From contig NZ_AP017457.1 of assembly GCF_002355535.1 (NCBI RefSeq), positions 1,426,001-1,490,000 of the forward strand: a stretch of 64,000 bases of DNA, in the 5' to 3' direction. This DNA comes from Aurantimicrobium minutum (GTDB lineage: Bacteria > Actinomycetota > Actinomycetes > Actinomycetales > Microbacteriaceae). Position 1 is the stretch's first letter. Each line of letters starts with the position of its first letter. Below, piece after piece: positions 18,345 through 27,676 of this stretch. The notes under the pieces are model-generated. The model saw only the letters and a list, made by a program, of their open reading frames with translations, searched no databases and had not been told where the DNA came from. The position numbers and the translations under genes are program-made.

Positions 18345-19967
18345 TTATCGGCTCAGGCGAGACCGTAATTGACCAAACAATTGGTGAACTTCTTTCACCC
18401 GCATGATCCACAACAGGAGCACGAAGACTCCGGTCACGACCAGACCAATTCCAACCATGGCCACAATCGCGTTAAGAATGCTTTCTTGGGCGTATCCGGT
18501 TGCCGTGAGTGACCCGAACTGGTTACTGACAATCAGCCCAATAAATCCAGCTATGGCAGCGGCAATGTAGCCGCGTACGGCAGTGCTGGCCACGCCACTT
18601 CGACGAACCTCAGGAAGTGTTTTGCGCAACACTGCCCAGGTCACGATGGCTTGAATAATGACGGATATGGCGAGCGAGGCACACACTGCCAAGGTAATCA
18701 CGGTGACGTAAATCTGAGAGCTGAGCAAAATAAGCACCACATAGACCCCGACCTGTAACACCGTGAGCCAAAACATCAAAGGCGCTTTGCCTTGAACCAA
18801 GAAAATGCGGAACATGACATAGACCGCACTAAAGGCCGGCAAGCCAAGCACCAGAACCATGATCAGCCAGCCCAGGTTGATCACCGAGAGGAAGTTTTCG
18901 CTGAAAATGCGGGACAGAGGAAACGCCACAGCCAATAATCCGGCAGCAGCCCAACAGATGAACAAGCCAATCTGACGCAGCGCAGTGGAAGCATCACGAG
19001 CCATGCCCTCACGATTACCACCTGCGTGGTCTTTACTCATCCGGGTGAAGTAGACCGTGCCCATTGAGACAGCAATGATCGAGTGCGGCAGCAGGAAAAT
19101 CAGCCACGCAGTGGTCATGGTGAACACCGACGCACCTTGGCCTGAAGCAAGTGCGACCACGTTGGTTTGAACAATGATGCTCAGTTGAGTCAGCAGTACA
19201 ACACCAAAGGTCCAGCCGACCATCTTGCCGGTTTCTCGAAGGCCAACACCGCGCCAGACAAAATCTGGCGCAAAGCTCAGCCCATTCTTCTTCCAGAAGA
19301 CCGTCAGAATCAGCGCTTGAGCAGCCACGCCCGCCGTCGCACTTCCCGCCAACACCGCAACCATGGCAGGGGTCCAATCCACAACACTGCGCTCGCCAGC
19401 GGTATCAACACCGAACAACAGCATGAAAGCGACGATGCCCAGAATTCCAACAACGTTGTTCAGGGCGGGTGCCCAGGTGAATGGCCCAAAAGAGCCACGA
19501 GCATTGAGAACCTCACCGAGGATGGTGTAGAGCCCATAGAAGAAAATTTGTGGCAAACACCAGTAGGCGAATGCGGTTGCCAACGCAAGCTGGTCTGCTG
19601 ACCACTGGGTTGCATAGAGCGTGATGAGAAGCGGCGCAGCGAACATTGCTACCGCGGTGACCCCCAGCAAAACCAGGATGGTCATCGTCATGAGCTTGTT
19701 GACGTAGCCGGCACCACCATCAGAGTGGCTGGCAGATTTCACGATGGCCGGAACCAAAGTGGCGGTGAGCACACCGCCGGAAACCAACACATAGATGCTG
19801 TTGGGCATCTGGTTCGCTACCGCGAACGCATCGGCTCCAGCACTGGCAACAACGCCCAAAGCTTGGGCCAAAATAATGGCCTTGAAGAATCCCAATGCAC
19901 GAGAGACAACCGTGCCGGAGCCGAGGAGGACGCTTGCACGACCAACCGAGGCCTGAGGATTAGACAT
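18345..19967 (-). CDS. murJ: lipid II flippase MurJ
   Basis: MurJ (MviN) flips the peptidoglycan precursor lipid II across the membrane. The 540-residue polytopic protein has about 14 hydrophobic segments and begins SVLLGSGTVVSRALGFFKAI with ADAFAVANQMPNSIYVLVSG, a MurJ signature. It overlaps the end of the DUF6049 gene by eight bases. The actinobacterial MurJ next to a DUF6049 protein, cca, trxB and trxA is a conserved arrangement. There is no C-terminal kinase-like extension as in mycobacterial MviN. Confidence 0.93.
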   Translation of the reverse strand: MSNPQASVGRASVLLGSGTVVSRALGFFKAIILAQALGVVASAGADAFAVANQMPNSIYVLVSGGVLTATLVPAIVKSASHSDGGAGYVNKLMTMTILVLLGVTAVAMFAAPLLITLYATQWSADQLALATAFAYWCLPQIFFYGLYTILGEVLNARGSFGPFTWAPALNNVVGILGIVAFMLLFGVDTAGERSVVDWTPAMVAVLAGSATAGVAAQALILTVFWKKNGLSFAPDFVWRGVGLRETGKMVGWTFGVVLLTQLSIIVQTNVVALASGQGASVFTMTTAWLIFLLPHSIIAVSMGTVYFTRMSKDHAGGNREGMARDASTALRQIGLFICWAAAGLLAVAFPLSRIFSENFLSVINLGWLIMVLVLGLPAFSAVYVMFRIFLVQGKAPLMFWLTVLQVGVYVVLILLSSQIYVTVITLAVCASLAISVIIQAIVTWAVLRKTLPEVRRSGVASTAVRGYIAAAIAGFIGLIVSNQFGSLTATGYAQESILNAIVAMVGIGLVVTGVFVLLLWIMRVKEVHQLFGQLRSRLSR

Positions 19968-21948
19968 CTTCTGATTGTCCCTGCTTACGGCGGCGAAGTG
20001 TGCGAATCACACCGGCAGTAATCAAACCCACGAAAGCAATTCCCACGGCGGTGAGCCCCCAGGTTTCCCAGTCGGCACGCACATTCACAGGAATTCCAAC
20101 GGGTTGCCCCACGGGAACACCCTCAATCGAGCGCAACGTGACTGTCAAAATGGCGCTGCCATTTCCCACCTGTGCTTGCACAGGGATCCGGGCTTTAGCT
20201 TGGGATTCAGGCTGAATGGTGACGGTTTCTTCACCGTTGACCAACAGGCGGCCATTGTTGGGGTCAGCGTTGACGACAACGGTTACCGCCTGAGTCAAGG
20301 CGTTGTTGACCGAGATCGGAATATTGGCCTGCCCACCCACCATGTTGATGGTGCTGCTGGTGACCACACTGACAGAGTTGAGCAGTTTCTCCGTCGATTC
20401 AGTGTGGGCAGCGACTGCGCTACCCCAGTCGGGGTCTCCTAACCAAGAAACCGAAAGCACGGCAGCCAAATCTCGAGCCGCAGGGCTGGTAATCAAGCTG
20501 GGATCTTCAGCAATTGTCGAAAACGACGAAACCTGAGCATTTTGCCCCAAAAGTGTTCGAACTGCGCCAACACGTTCCTCAGACTCGGGGGAGTCCACAA
20601 GCGCAAGTTCCTTTGAGGCAGAACCCAATCCAGCAGCGAGAGAACCTGAGGTCACCCAGGGCAAACCAGTAAGAGCATCGAGCATTTGACCGGTTTTACT
20701 CAAACCTGTGATGGAGAAGCTGCGAGGAAGCCCGGCGTACAGAGCACTCTCAGCAGCTGGGTCGAGTGCAGCTGCAGCAAGGTAGGAAGCTCCACGTGAA
20801 ACATCGTCATGTGAAAGCGCAGAACTCAACCCAGCGTTAGTCACCACAGCAGGCATTCCAGAAACAATTCCCGTAGAGGCTGTCTCAGCGAGGTTCTGCG
20901 AGGAAAGAATCACCTGGGAGAACCCATTTGCTGAGAAAATTCCCAGATCAGAGCCAGAAACAGTGCCACCAGCTGGCCACGCTAGAGAACTGAACCTGGG
21001 AGTGAAAGAAACCGTAGTGACCTCTGGAACGCCAGGAGTGGGTGTGGGAGTGGCGCTCGCCGTGGATGCAGCAGGAGTAGCCACAATATCTGTCGTGATT
21101 GGCGCGAGCAGCGTAGTTGCTCCGGCTTGAGCCTGGGCAGAAATATCTGCATTGGCATAAGGCAACAGGAACGATTCGTTCGGCAGCGCCCTGAGCTGAT
21201 TTAGCCACAACTGAACACTTTCAGGAATCGCGTCACCCAAAGCAGCAATCGAGCTGATGATGCGGGGGTCAACCCCGAGGGCAACGGTGCGACCTTGAGC
21301 CAGTTGAAGCTGGCGTGTGAGAACTCCGCTGGGGCCGGTGAGCTCAACGAGCTTCTGTGAGCTGAGCACTCCGGCGGAATCTGCCGGAGGAACAATGGCC
21401 ACGATCGTGGTCATCGCCGCAGGGGAGGGAGCTGTTCCTGCCGTCCAGACAAATGAAGAACGAGCACTCGCTGTGCTTACGCCGGAAACCTGAAAGTCAG
21501 CGGCCAGACCACGTGGTCCCCACAATGAACCAAAGCGACCTGATGCCAGAGGTAGTTCAGCACTAAGCGTCACCGTTTCCCCAGCAGCAATGGCGGGCAC
21601 GTCAATAGAAGCGAGGAAACGGCCAGTTTGTTGAGTGTCACTAGAGGAGTACCACTGATCTAGATCGGCGAGCGAATTCAGCACACCTGAAGGTGCAGTT
21701 AGTATGACCTCTCCCGCGGGAATGTCCTCGGTGCCCTCGTTAGTAACAGTGACACTTGTTACCAAGGTTTCACCCGGTCCCGGACTGAGAGCGGACGGCG
21801 TCAGCGCGAGCGAAACATCGTCTGCTGCCTGCGCACCAGGCTGGAACCCCGTCACCATGAGTGCCGCCACAAGAAGAGCCCCGCACCAGCGCACCAGCAG
21901 TGCACTCGGTGATGCACGGTTGGCTCGTGAAATCACTGCAGAGGGCAT
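19960..21948 (-). CDS. DUF6049 family secreted, membrane-anchored protein
   Basis: This 662-residue protein has an N-terminal signal sequence (LLVRWCGALLVAALMVTGFQ, cleavage near PGAQA), a large extracellular region rich in Ala, Ser, Thr and Val, and one C-terminal membrane helix (LTAVGIAFVGLITAGVIRTL) followed by RRRKQGQSEDV. The family is found between cca and murJ in actinobacteria and is unannotated functionally; the setting suggests a cell-envelope role. An in-frame proline/threonine linker (TPTPTPGVPEVTT) sits near residue 300. A parS-like sequence (20788-20803) occurs inside the gene. Confidence 0.8.
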   Translation of the reverse strand: MPSAVISRANRASPSALLVRWCGALLVAALMVTGFQPGAQAADDVSLALTPSALSPGPGETLVTSVTVTNEGTEDIPAGEVILTAPSGVLNSLADLDQWYSSSDTQQTGRFLASIDVPAIAAGETVTLSAELPLASGRFGSLWGPRGLAADFQVSGVSTASARSSFVWTAGTAPSPAAMTTIVAIVPPADSAGVLSSQKLVELTGPSGVLTRQLQLAQGRTVALGVDPRIISSIAALGDAIPESVQLWLNQLRALPNESFLLPYANADISAQAQAGATTLLAPITTDIVATPAASTASATPTPTPGVPEVTTVSFTPRFSSLAWPAGGTVSGSDLGIFSANGFSQVILSSQNLAETASTGIVSGMPAVVTNAGLSSALSHDDVSRGASYLAAAALDPAAESALYAGLPRSFSITGLSKTGQMLDALTGLPWVTSGSLAAGLGSASKELALVDSPESEERVGAVRTLLGQNAQVSSFSTIAEDPSLITSPAARDLAAVLSVSWLGDPDWGSAVAAHTESTEKLLNSVSVVTSSTINMVGGQANIPISVNNALTQAVTVVVNADPNNGRLLVNGEETVTIQPESQAKARIPVQAQVGNGSAILTVTLRSIEGVPVGQPVGIPVNVRADWETWGLTAVGIAFVGLITAGVIRTLRRRKQGQSEDV

Positions 21949-22009
21949 CCTGCCATTGTAGGCGTCGCAACCGTGATAGCGCCCGATGCTCCCCGTAGAA
22001 TGACGGGAA
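21949..22009. promoter_or_regulatory. divergent promoter gap between DUF6049 and cca genes
   Basis: The 61 bases separate two divergent starts and must contain the promoters of both the DUF6049-murJ-trxB side and cca. I see no clear -35/-10 pair or operator. Confidence 0.4.
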
Positions 22010-23434
22010 ATGCACAGCGCCGCCTCAGCAATCGAATCAATTACTCGTTTGAGTACTTCGCCCAGCGTTTCACGCCTGGCGAAAGCCTTTGCCGATGCCG
22101 GATATGAGCTGGCGCTAGTGGGCGGCCCCGTCCGCGACGCTTTTCTCGGTCACGACGTGCATGACCTCGACTTCACGACGAATGCCCGCCCCGATGACAT
22201 CTTGCGCATCGTGGAACCCATCTCCGAAGCACAGTGGGATATCGGCCGCGACTTTGGCACCATCGGTGCCCAGATAGCCGGCGAGAAGGTGGAAATCACC
22301 ACTTATCGAGCAGATCACTATGACGGAAAGACGCGTAAACCAGAGGTTGCTTTTGGTGACAGCCTTGAAGAAGACCTGATTAGGCGAGATTTCCGTGTCA
22401 ACGCGATGGCCGTCCGTTTACCCCAGCTCATTCTTGTTGACCCCTCCGGCGGGGTGGAGGACCTCCAAGCAAAGATTCTTCGCGCACCAAAATCGGCAGA
22501 ACTTTCGTTCACCGAAGACCCCCTGCGCATGATGCGCGCAGCACGGTTTGCCTCTCAACTCGGATTCCACCCCGACGAGGAAACTGAGTGGGCAATGACA
22601 GAGTTCGCCGGCGCCATTGAGAATATTTCTGCTGAACGTGTAAACGAAGAACTGTGCAAACTCCTGCAAACAGATCACCCTCGTGCAGGCATTGAGCTCC
22701 TAGTCAGTACAGGCATTGCAGCGATTGTGCTACCTGAGATTCCCGCACTTCGCCTCGAAGTGGACGAACACCATCACCACAAGGATGTGTATGAGCACAG
22801 CCTGACAGTACTCGAACAAGCCATCGACTTGGAGAAGGAACGGAACCCAGGCGAACCCGCTGATGTGACATTGCGGCTTGCAGCTCTCCTGCACGACATC
22901 GGCAAGCCAGCCACCAGACAGCTGGAACCCGGTGGCGCTGTGAGCTTCCACCACCATGACCTTGTGGGTGCCAAGCTGGCAACCAAGCGCATGAAGGCCC
23001 TGCGTTTTGATAAGGAAACCACCCAGAATGTGGCCAGGCTCATTGAATTGCACCTGCGTTTCTTTGGTTATTCAGATGCTGCCTGGAGCGATTCGGCTGT
23101 GCGCAGATATGCCCGCGACGCCGGGGATTTGTTGGACCGTCTGCACATTCTCACCCGAGCAGACGTCACCACACGCAATAAACGCAAGGCAGACCGGCTC
23201 GCCTTTGCCTATGACGATTTAGAACAGCGCATCGCTGAACTTTCCGAGGCAGAAGAGCTTGCGGCCATCCGCCCCGACCTCAACGGTGAAGAAATCATGG
23301 AAATCCTCGGCATTCCAGCTGGGCGTGAGGTTGGCGAGGCCTATAACTATCTGCTCAATTTGCGACTAGATGAGGGACCCCTTGGTGCCGAGGTCGCTCG
23401 CGAACGCCTTCTCCAGTGGTGGGCAAACCGCTAG
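22010..23434 (+). CDS. cca: CCA tRNA nucleotidyltransferase
   Basis: The enzyme adds or repairs the 3' CCA of tRNAs (poly(A) polymerase/CCA family, class II). The nucleotidyltransferase motif is visible as LVGGPVRDAFLGHDVHDLDF, followed by RRDFRVNAMAVRL and the neck region EDPLRMMRAARFASQLGF. A C-terminal HD domain is present (ALLHDIGKPATRQL, HDLVGAKLA), as usual for actinobacterial members. Length is 474 residues. The frame begins at an ATG close to the divergent DUF6049 start. Confidence 0.94.
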   Translation: MHSAASAIESITRLSTSPSVSRLAKAFADAGYELALVGGPVRDAFLGHDVHDLDFTTNARPDDILRIVEPISEAQWDIGRDFGTIGAQIAGEKVEITTYRADHYDGKTRKPEVAFGDSLEEDLIRRDFRVNAMAVRLPQLILVDPSGGVEDLQAKILRAPKSAELSFTEDPLRMMRAARFASQLGFHPDEETEWAMTEFAGAIENISAERVNEELCKLLQTDHPRAGIELLVSTGIAAIVLPEIPALRLEVDEHHHHKDVYEHSLTVLEQAIDLEKERNPGEPADVTLRLAALLHDIGKPATRQLEPGGAVSFHHHDLVGAKLATKRMKALRFDKETTQNVARLIELHLRFFGYSDAAWSDSAVRRYARDAGDLLDRLHILTRADVTTRNKRKADRLAFAYDDLEQRIAELSEAEELAAIRPDLNGEEIMEILGIPAGREVGEAYNYLLNLRLDEGPLGAEVARERLLQWWANR

Positions 23435-23504
23435 ATAGCGCGGAAGTTGTACCAGCTCAGATTGGCTTAAAGCTTCGGGCCGGTCTAGACTGGGGAAGTT
23501 GTCT

Positions 23505-23573
23505 GTGCGCCGGAAGTATCCGGCCTCCTCAGATGGCACATGCACAACCCTCCTGATACAGACCGTCTGTATC
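23505..23573 (+). promoter_or_regulatory. rpsF leader with two RNA hairpins (candidate S6:S18 autoregulatory element)
   Basis: Hairpin 1 is GCCGGA-AGTA-TCCGGC (23509-23524), enclosed by an outer GTGC (23505-23508) and GCAC (23536-23539) with an asymmetric internal loop on one side. Hairpin 2 is a perfect palindrome GATACAGAC-C-GTCTGTATC (23555-23573) followed by GTTTTA and then the GAAGGAGG ribosome site of rpsF. An asymmetric stem-loop upstream of rpsF resembles the known S6:S18 protein-binding leader motif; the second hairpin could attenuate. No covariation was checked. Confidence 0.45.
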
Positions 23574-23602
23574 CGTTTTAGTCCGAAGGAGGTGGGTTAG
23601 TC

Positions 23603-23980
23603 ATGCATCAGTATGAGTTGATGGTTATCCTCGATCCAGAGATCGACGAGCGCACCGTAGCTCCCAGCCTTGACAAGTTCCTCAACGTCATTCGTAACGA
23701 TGGTGGAACCATCGAGAACGTTGACATCTGGGGCAAGCGTCGCTTGGCTTACGAAATCAACAAGAAGTCCGAGGGCATCTACGCCGTCGTCAACTTCACC
23801 TCAAGCGCCGACGCAACTGTCGAGCTTGACCGCCAGCTGAAGCTTTCTGAAGCTGTTATGCGTACCAAAGTTCTGCGTGCAGAGGAAGCCATCGCGATGG
23901 TTGCCGCTGCGGCAAAGCTCGCTGACGAGAAGGCTGCCCGCAAGGCCGCTGCTCCCGCCAAGGCTTCGAAGGACGCGTAA
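23603..23980 (+). CDS. rpsF: 30S ribosomal protein S6
   Basis: The 125-residue protein begins [20 protein letters not shown] and contains [19 protein letters not shown], both S6 hallmarks; an Ala/Lys-rich tail of about 25 residues follows. GAAGGAGG lies upstream of the ATG. First gene of the rpsF-ssb-rpsR-rplI operon, with a structured leader. Confidence 0.97.
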   Translation: MHQYELMVILDPEIDERTVAPSLDKFLNVIRNDGGTIENVDIWGKRRLAYEINKKSEGIYAVVNFTSSADATVELDRQLKLSEAVMRTKVLRAEEAIAMVAAAAKLADEKAARKAAAPAKASKDA

Positions 23981-23985
23981 GTAAC

Positions 23986-24465
23986 ATGGCCGGCGAAACA
24001 GTCATCACCGTGGTGGGGAACCTCACGAGTGACCCCGAACTGCGTTACACGCAGAACGGACTCGCAGTCGCCAACTTCACCATCGCCTCTACTCCGCGCA
24101 ACTTCGATCGCGCATCAAACGAGTGGAAAGATGGCGAGGCTCTCTTCCTTCGTGCCAGCGTATGGCGCGAGTTTGCCGAGCATGTCGCAGGAAGCCTGAC
24201 CAAGGGTTCTCGCGTTATTGCAACTGGTCGACTCAAGCAGCGCTCGTACGAGACCAAGGAAGGCGAAAAGCGAACCACAATCGAACTCGAAGTAGATGAG
24301 ATCGGTCCTTCGCTTCGCTACGCCACGGCAACTGTGAGCCGCGCGGCTTCCGCAGGTCGTCCCGGTGTCCCTGCAGGCAATGACGAACCCTGGGGTTCGC
24401 CGACTGCGCCTGCAGCAGACCCTTGGAACACCCCCGGTATCCCCGCAGACGATACGCCGTTCTAA
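23986..24465 (+). CDS. ssb: single-stranded DNA-binding protein
   Basis: The protein has an N-terminal OB fold ([40 protein letters not shown]) and a low-complexity linker, ending in the conserved acidic tip DDTPF that binds replication and repair partners. It has 159 residues. It lies five bases after rpsF, as in most bacteria with the S6-SSB-S18 operon. Confidence 0.96.
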   Translation: MAGETVITVVGNLTSDPELRYTQNGLAVANFTIASTPRNFDRASNEWKDGEALFLRASVWREFAEHVAGSLTKGSRVIATGRLKQRSYETKEGEKRTTIELEVDEIGPSLRYATATVSRAASAGRPGVPAGNDEPWGSPTAPAADPWNTPGIPADDTPF

Positions 24466-24529
24466 ACGACCCCTTGAGCTTCAGCTCACGCTGAGCTCAT
24501 CAACATAAATTTACGAAAGTTAGGTAATC

Positions 24530-24793
24530 ATGGCTGGAAAAGCTAGCGGCGGAGCCCGCAAGCCACTCCGCGGTGGCAAGGGCGCAAAGGCTCTCGCACC
24601 TGCGAAGGCAATCCGCGTTGGTGTGATCGACTACAAGGACGTCGCAACCCTTCGCAAGTTCGTTTCTGAGCGTGGAAAGATCCGCGCTCGCCGTATCACC
24701 GGTGTTTCTGTCCAGGAGCAGCGCCTCATCGCCAAGGCAGTTAAGAACGCCCGCGAGATGGCTCTTCTTCCCTACGCAGGCGCTGGCCGCTAA
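24530..24793 (+). CDS. rpsR: 30S ribosomal protein S18
   Basis: The 87-residue basic protein contains [20 protein letters not shown] and [20 protein letters not shown], typical of S18. The N-terminus shows no CxxC pair, so it appears to be the zinc-independent form. Upstream, at 24475-24499, is an imperfect inverted repeat (TGAGCTTCAGC and GCTGAGCTCA) in the 64-base gap after ssb, which could be a processing or attenuation hairpin. Confidence 0.96.
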   Translation: MAGKASGGARKPLRGGKGAKALAPAKAIRVGVIDYKDVATLRKFVSERGKIRARRITGVSVQEQRLIAKAVKNAREMALLPYAGAGR

Positions 24794-24804
24794 GGAGTCC
24801 CCAC

Positions 24805-25257
24805 ATGTCTAAGTTAATTCTGACGAATGAAGTCTCCGGTGTTGGTTCTGCTGGTGACGTTGTCGAGGTAAAGAACGGTTACGCACGTAACTACCTCATC
24901 CCTCAGGGACTTGCTGTTGCATGGTCTCGTGGTGGCGAGAAGCAGGTTGAGCAGATTCGTGCTGCTCGCACCGCACGCGAACTCGCAACCCTCGAAGAGG
25001 CGCAGGCACTCAAGGCAAAGATCGAAGGCAACAAGGTCAAGCTTGCTGTCAAGGTTGGCCGTGACGGTCGTCTCTTTGGTTCGGTCAAGACCGATCACAT
25101 TGCTGCTGCAGTAGAAAGCGCCGGTGTTGGCGTTATCGACAAGCGCAAGATCGAAATTGCGAACCCCATCAAGTTCACTGGTGAGCACGAAGCAACCGTT
25201 CGTCTGCGTGACGACATCGTTGCAACCATCACCATTCAGGTTGTTGCTGCAAAGTAA
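24805..25257 (+). CDS. rplI: 50S ribosomal protein L9
   Basis: The 150-residue protein has the L9 N-terminal domain with [20 protein letters not shown], a long connecting helix and the C-terminal domain with [15 protein letters not shown]. It starts 11 bases after rpsR with AGGAG upstream and is followed by a strong terminator. Confidence 0.97.
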   Translation: MSKLILTNEVSGVGSAGDVVEVKNGYARNYLIPQGLAVAWSRGGEKQVEQIRAARTARELATLEEAQALKAKIEGNKVKLAVKVGRDGRLFGSVKTDHIAAAVESAGVGVIDKRKIEIANPIKFTGEHEATVRLRDDIVATITIQVVAAK

Positions 25258-25277
25258 CTGCTGACAAGAACAACTCA

Positions 25278-25310
25278 GGGCGGGAAGCGTAAAGCTTCCC
25301 GCCCTTCTTG
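25278..25310 (+). terminator. rho-independent terminator after rplI
   Basis: A perfect 11-bp stem GGGCGGGAAGC / GCTTCCCGCCC (25278-25288 and 25294-25304) with loop GTAAA is followed by TTCTTGTTTG. It closes the ribosomal operon. Confidence 0.9.
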
Positions 25311-25314
25311 TTTG

Positions 25315-25708
25315 CCTGGGGAGGTCCTTCAGGTCTCATTTTTTGCCTTAACGGGGTACAAAAACGACTGCGTAATTATGCACAGAATAGATAATTTTCC
25401 CCAAGCTTAAACACATGCTTGAAGGAAGTTAATGTTCACACCCGTGTATAACTAAAAACGCAGTTCAGAATGAATTTTTTGGGTAAACTTTTTCATTTTC
25501 CCACAGCATTATCCCCAGCTTATGAACAGACTCACCGGCGTTTCACAGGTCTCATACACAGAGTTATCCACAGGCATATTTGGTTGCTACTTGCGCTGTT
25601 CATACTCTTAGTACACACCCCTTAAAAGGCTTCAATGTCAAGCCAATGTCGGTGGATAGAGATAGAACTGAACTATCCCCTCAAGTAACAACAGGAAGGA
25701 CCGTGATT
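25315..25708. promoter_or_regulatory. dnaB upstream region with a DnaA-box cluster
   Basis: The gap before dnaB holds an exact DnaA box TTATCCACA (25564-25572), TTATGCACA (25376-25384, fits TTWTNCACA), and near matches TTATCCCCA (25509-25517) and inverse CGTGTATAA (25443-25451), in an AT-rich context. No other gene is evident. The cluster suggests DnaA binding and control of the replicative helicase gene. Confidence 0.55.
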
Positions 25709-27076
25709 ATGTCGATTGCGCACCTCGGTTCTCCATCCGACTCTCGCGAAAACTGGCAGGGTGAACGGACTCCTCCGCATGATCTTCTTGCGGAGCAAAG
25801 CGCTCTCGGCGGCATGCTGCTCAGCAAAGACGCTGTTGCAGACGTCGTCGAGATACTTCGTGGAAATGACTTCTACATTCCTAAGCATGAAGTCATTTTT
25901 GATGCCATTCTCTCCCTGTATTCGCATGGAGAGCCAACTGATGTCATCACAGTTACAGACGAACTGACAAAAACAGGTGAACTTGGTCGCGCAGGTGGTG
26001 CGGAGTACCTGCACACACTCACCTCACTCGTTCCCACCGCAGCCAACGCTGGCTACTACGCCAACATCGTTTCGGAACGAGCGCTTCTACGCCGTCTCGT
26101 TGAAGCAGGAACTCGAATCGTTCAGATGGGATACGCCGGTGAAGGTGAAGCTGTTGATCTGGTCAACACCGCCCAGGCCGAGATTTACCAGGTCACCGGA
26201 TCAGTTGAAGCTGAAGACTACGTGCCTCTGACCGAGGCAGTGGACACTGCCATCGAAGAAATTGAAGCCGCCAAGGGCCGCGACGGTCAGATGACCGGTG
26301 TTCCCACAGGCTTCGCCGATCTTGACGAACTGACCAACGGTTTCCACCCCGGCCAGCTCATCATCGTTGCAGCACGTCCTGCACTGGGTAAGTCAACACT
26401 GGCACTGGACTTCTGCCGTGCAGCATCAATCAAGAACAACCTCCCCGCAATCTTCTTCTCCCTCGAAATGGGTAAGTCGGAAATCGCAATGCGTCTGCTC
26501 TCGGCAGAAGCGTCCGTTCCACTGCAAAACATGCGAAAAGGAACCGTTGATAATCGCGACTGGACCACAATTGCCAGCACGCGTGGCCGCATCAATGATG
26601 CCCCGTTCTATATCGACGACAGCCCCAACCTCACCCTGGTTGAGATTCGTGCGAAATGCCGCCGTCTCAAGCAGAAGGTTGGCTTGAAGATGGTTGTTAT
26701 TGACTACCTGCAGCTGATGACCTCAGGCAAGAAGGTAGAAAACCGTCAGCAGGAAGTTTCGGAATTCTCTCGTGCGCTCAAGCTCATGGCTAAAGAGCTC
26801 CAAGTTCCTGTGATTGCACTGTCTCAGCTCAACCGTGGACCGGAACAACGTGCCGATAAGAAGCCAGCAATTAGCGACCTGCGTGAATCTGGATCGTTGG
26901 AGCAGGACGCCGACATGGTAATTCTTCTGCACCGTGAAAGTGCATACGAAAAAGAAAACCCCCGTGCAGGTGAGGCAGATTTCATCGTTGCCAAGCACCG
27001 TAACGGCCCAACCGCGACAATCACGGTTGGATTTCAGGGTCACCTTTCTCGCTTTGCCGATATGCCCAAGGTTTAG
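25709..27076 (+). CDS. dnaB: replicative DNA helicase DnaB
   Basis: DnaB unwinds DNA at the replication fork. After an N-terminal helical domain (PPHDLLAEQSALGGMLLSKD) the RecA-like motor has Walker A AARPALGKSTLALDFCRAA, FFSLEMGKSEIAMRLL, Walker B MVVIDYLQLM and the loop SQLNRGPEQRADKKP. The length of 455 residues without an intein is normal. The ATG at 25709 (MSIAHLGSPSDSREN) has AGGAAGGA about nine bases upstream; the frame is open farther upstream with no better start. Confidence 0.96.
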   Translation: MSIAHLGSPSDSRENWQGERTPPHDLLAEQSALGGMLLSKDAVADVVEILRGNDFYIPKHEVIFDAILSLYSHGEPTDVITVTDELTKTGELGRAGGAEYLHTLTSLVPTAANAGYYANIVSERALLRRLVEAGTRIVQMGYAGEGEAVDLVNTAQAEIYQVTGSVEAEDYVPLTEAVDTAIEEIEAAKGRDGQMTGVPTGFADLDELTNGFHPGQLIIVAARPALGKSTLALDFCRAASIKNNLPAIFFSLEMGKSEIAMRLLSAEASVPLQNMRKGTVDNRDWTTIASTRGRINDAPFYIDDSPNLTLVEIRAKCRRLKQKVGLKMVVIDYLQLMTSGKKVENRQQEVSEFSRALKLMAKELQVPVIALSQLNRGPEQRADKKPAISDLRESGSLEQDADMVILLHRESAYEKENPRAGEADFIVAKHRNGPTATITVGFQGHLSRFADMPKV

Positions 27077-27115
27077 CCGAAAAATACTTCCACAATTCGC
27101 CCGTAGAATTGACGC

Positions 27116-27676
27116 GTGGCTATCGCTGAGACTTCTCTGCCCCGCTTGGGCAATGCACTGATTCTGCGCGCCATCCCCACGCTGATTGCCGCCCTGGTGA
27201 TCACCTTCTCGCGCAACCACGCGCCGGTAGTTGGTCTTGCTGTTTTTGTTGGCTTTGGTTTCCTTCTCGCCGCAGTGATGTTGTTCACAGTCATGAGCGT
27301 TCCCCTTGACGGTCTCAACAGAAAGCTCTTTGGGGCGCACGCGATTGTTACTGCCGTGTCTGCAGCCATTGCTGCTGCCAGCCTTAGTGGTGGACTTCCC
27401 GCACTCATCTTGGTTATCAGCATCTGGGCCGCACTTACTGCAGCACTCGAACTGTATGCCGGATATCGTGAGCAGAACAAAACAATTGCTAAGGAGTGGC
27501 TCACTATCGGCGCCTTCACAGCTGTCTTAGCCATTATTGAAGCAGCAGTTCCACTCAACGATGTCTATGCCGTAGGTCTCTTTGGTGCCTATGCAGCCAT
27601 GGTTGGGGTGTTCCAAGTTATTGCAGGTATTTCTCTGCGCACCGATTCCCCACTCAAGAACGAGGTTGCCTCATGA
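27116..27676 (+). CDS. uncharacterised multi-pass membrane protein (DUF308/HdeD-like)
   Basis: A 186-residue hydrophobic protein with about six predicted membrane helices, among them ILRAIPTLIAALVITF, FVGFGFLLAAVMLFTVM, LPALILVISIWAALTAALEL and VGLFGAYAAMVGVFQVIAG. It resembles small HdeD/DUF308 proteins in size and topology, but I cannot assign a function. It starts with GTG 39 bases after dnaB and overlaps the next gene by four bases (ATGA), so the two small membrane proteins are probably co-translated. Confidence 0.6.
   Translation: MAIAETSLPRLGNALILRAIPTLIAALVITFSRNHAPVVGLAVFVGFGFLLAAVMLFTVMSVPLDGLNRKLFGAHAIVTAVSAAIAAASLSGGLPALILVISIWAALTAALELYAGYREQNKTIAKEWLTIGAFTAVLAIIEAAVPLNDVYAVGLFGAYAAMVGVFQVIAGISLRTDSPLKNEVAS

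Noticed and set aside
26723-27340. 205-codon minus-strand frame spanning the dnaB end and the next gene
   Set aside because: Overlaps two co-directional real genes on the other strand and shows no domain.
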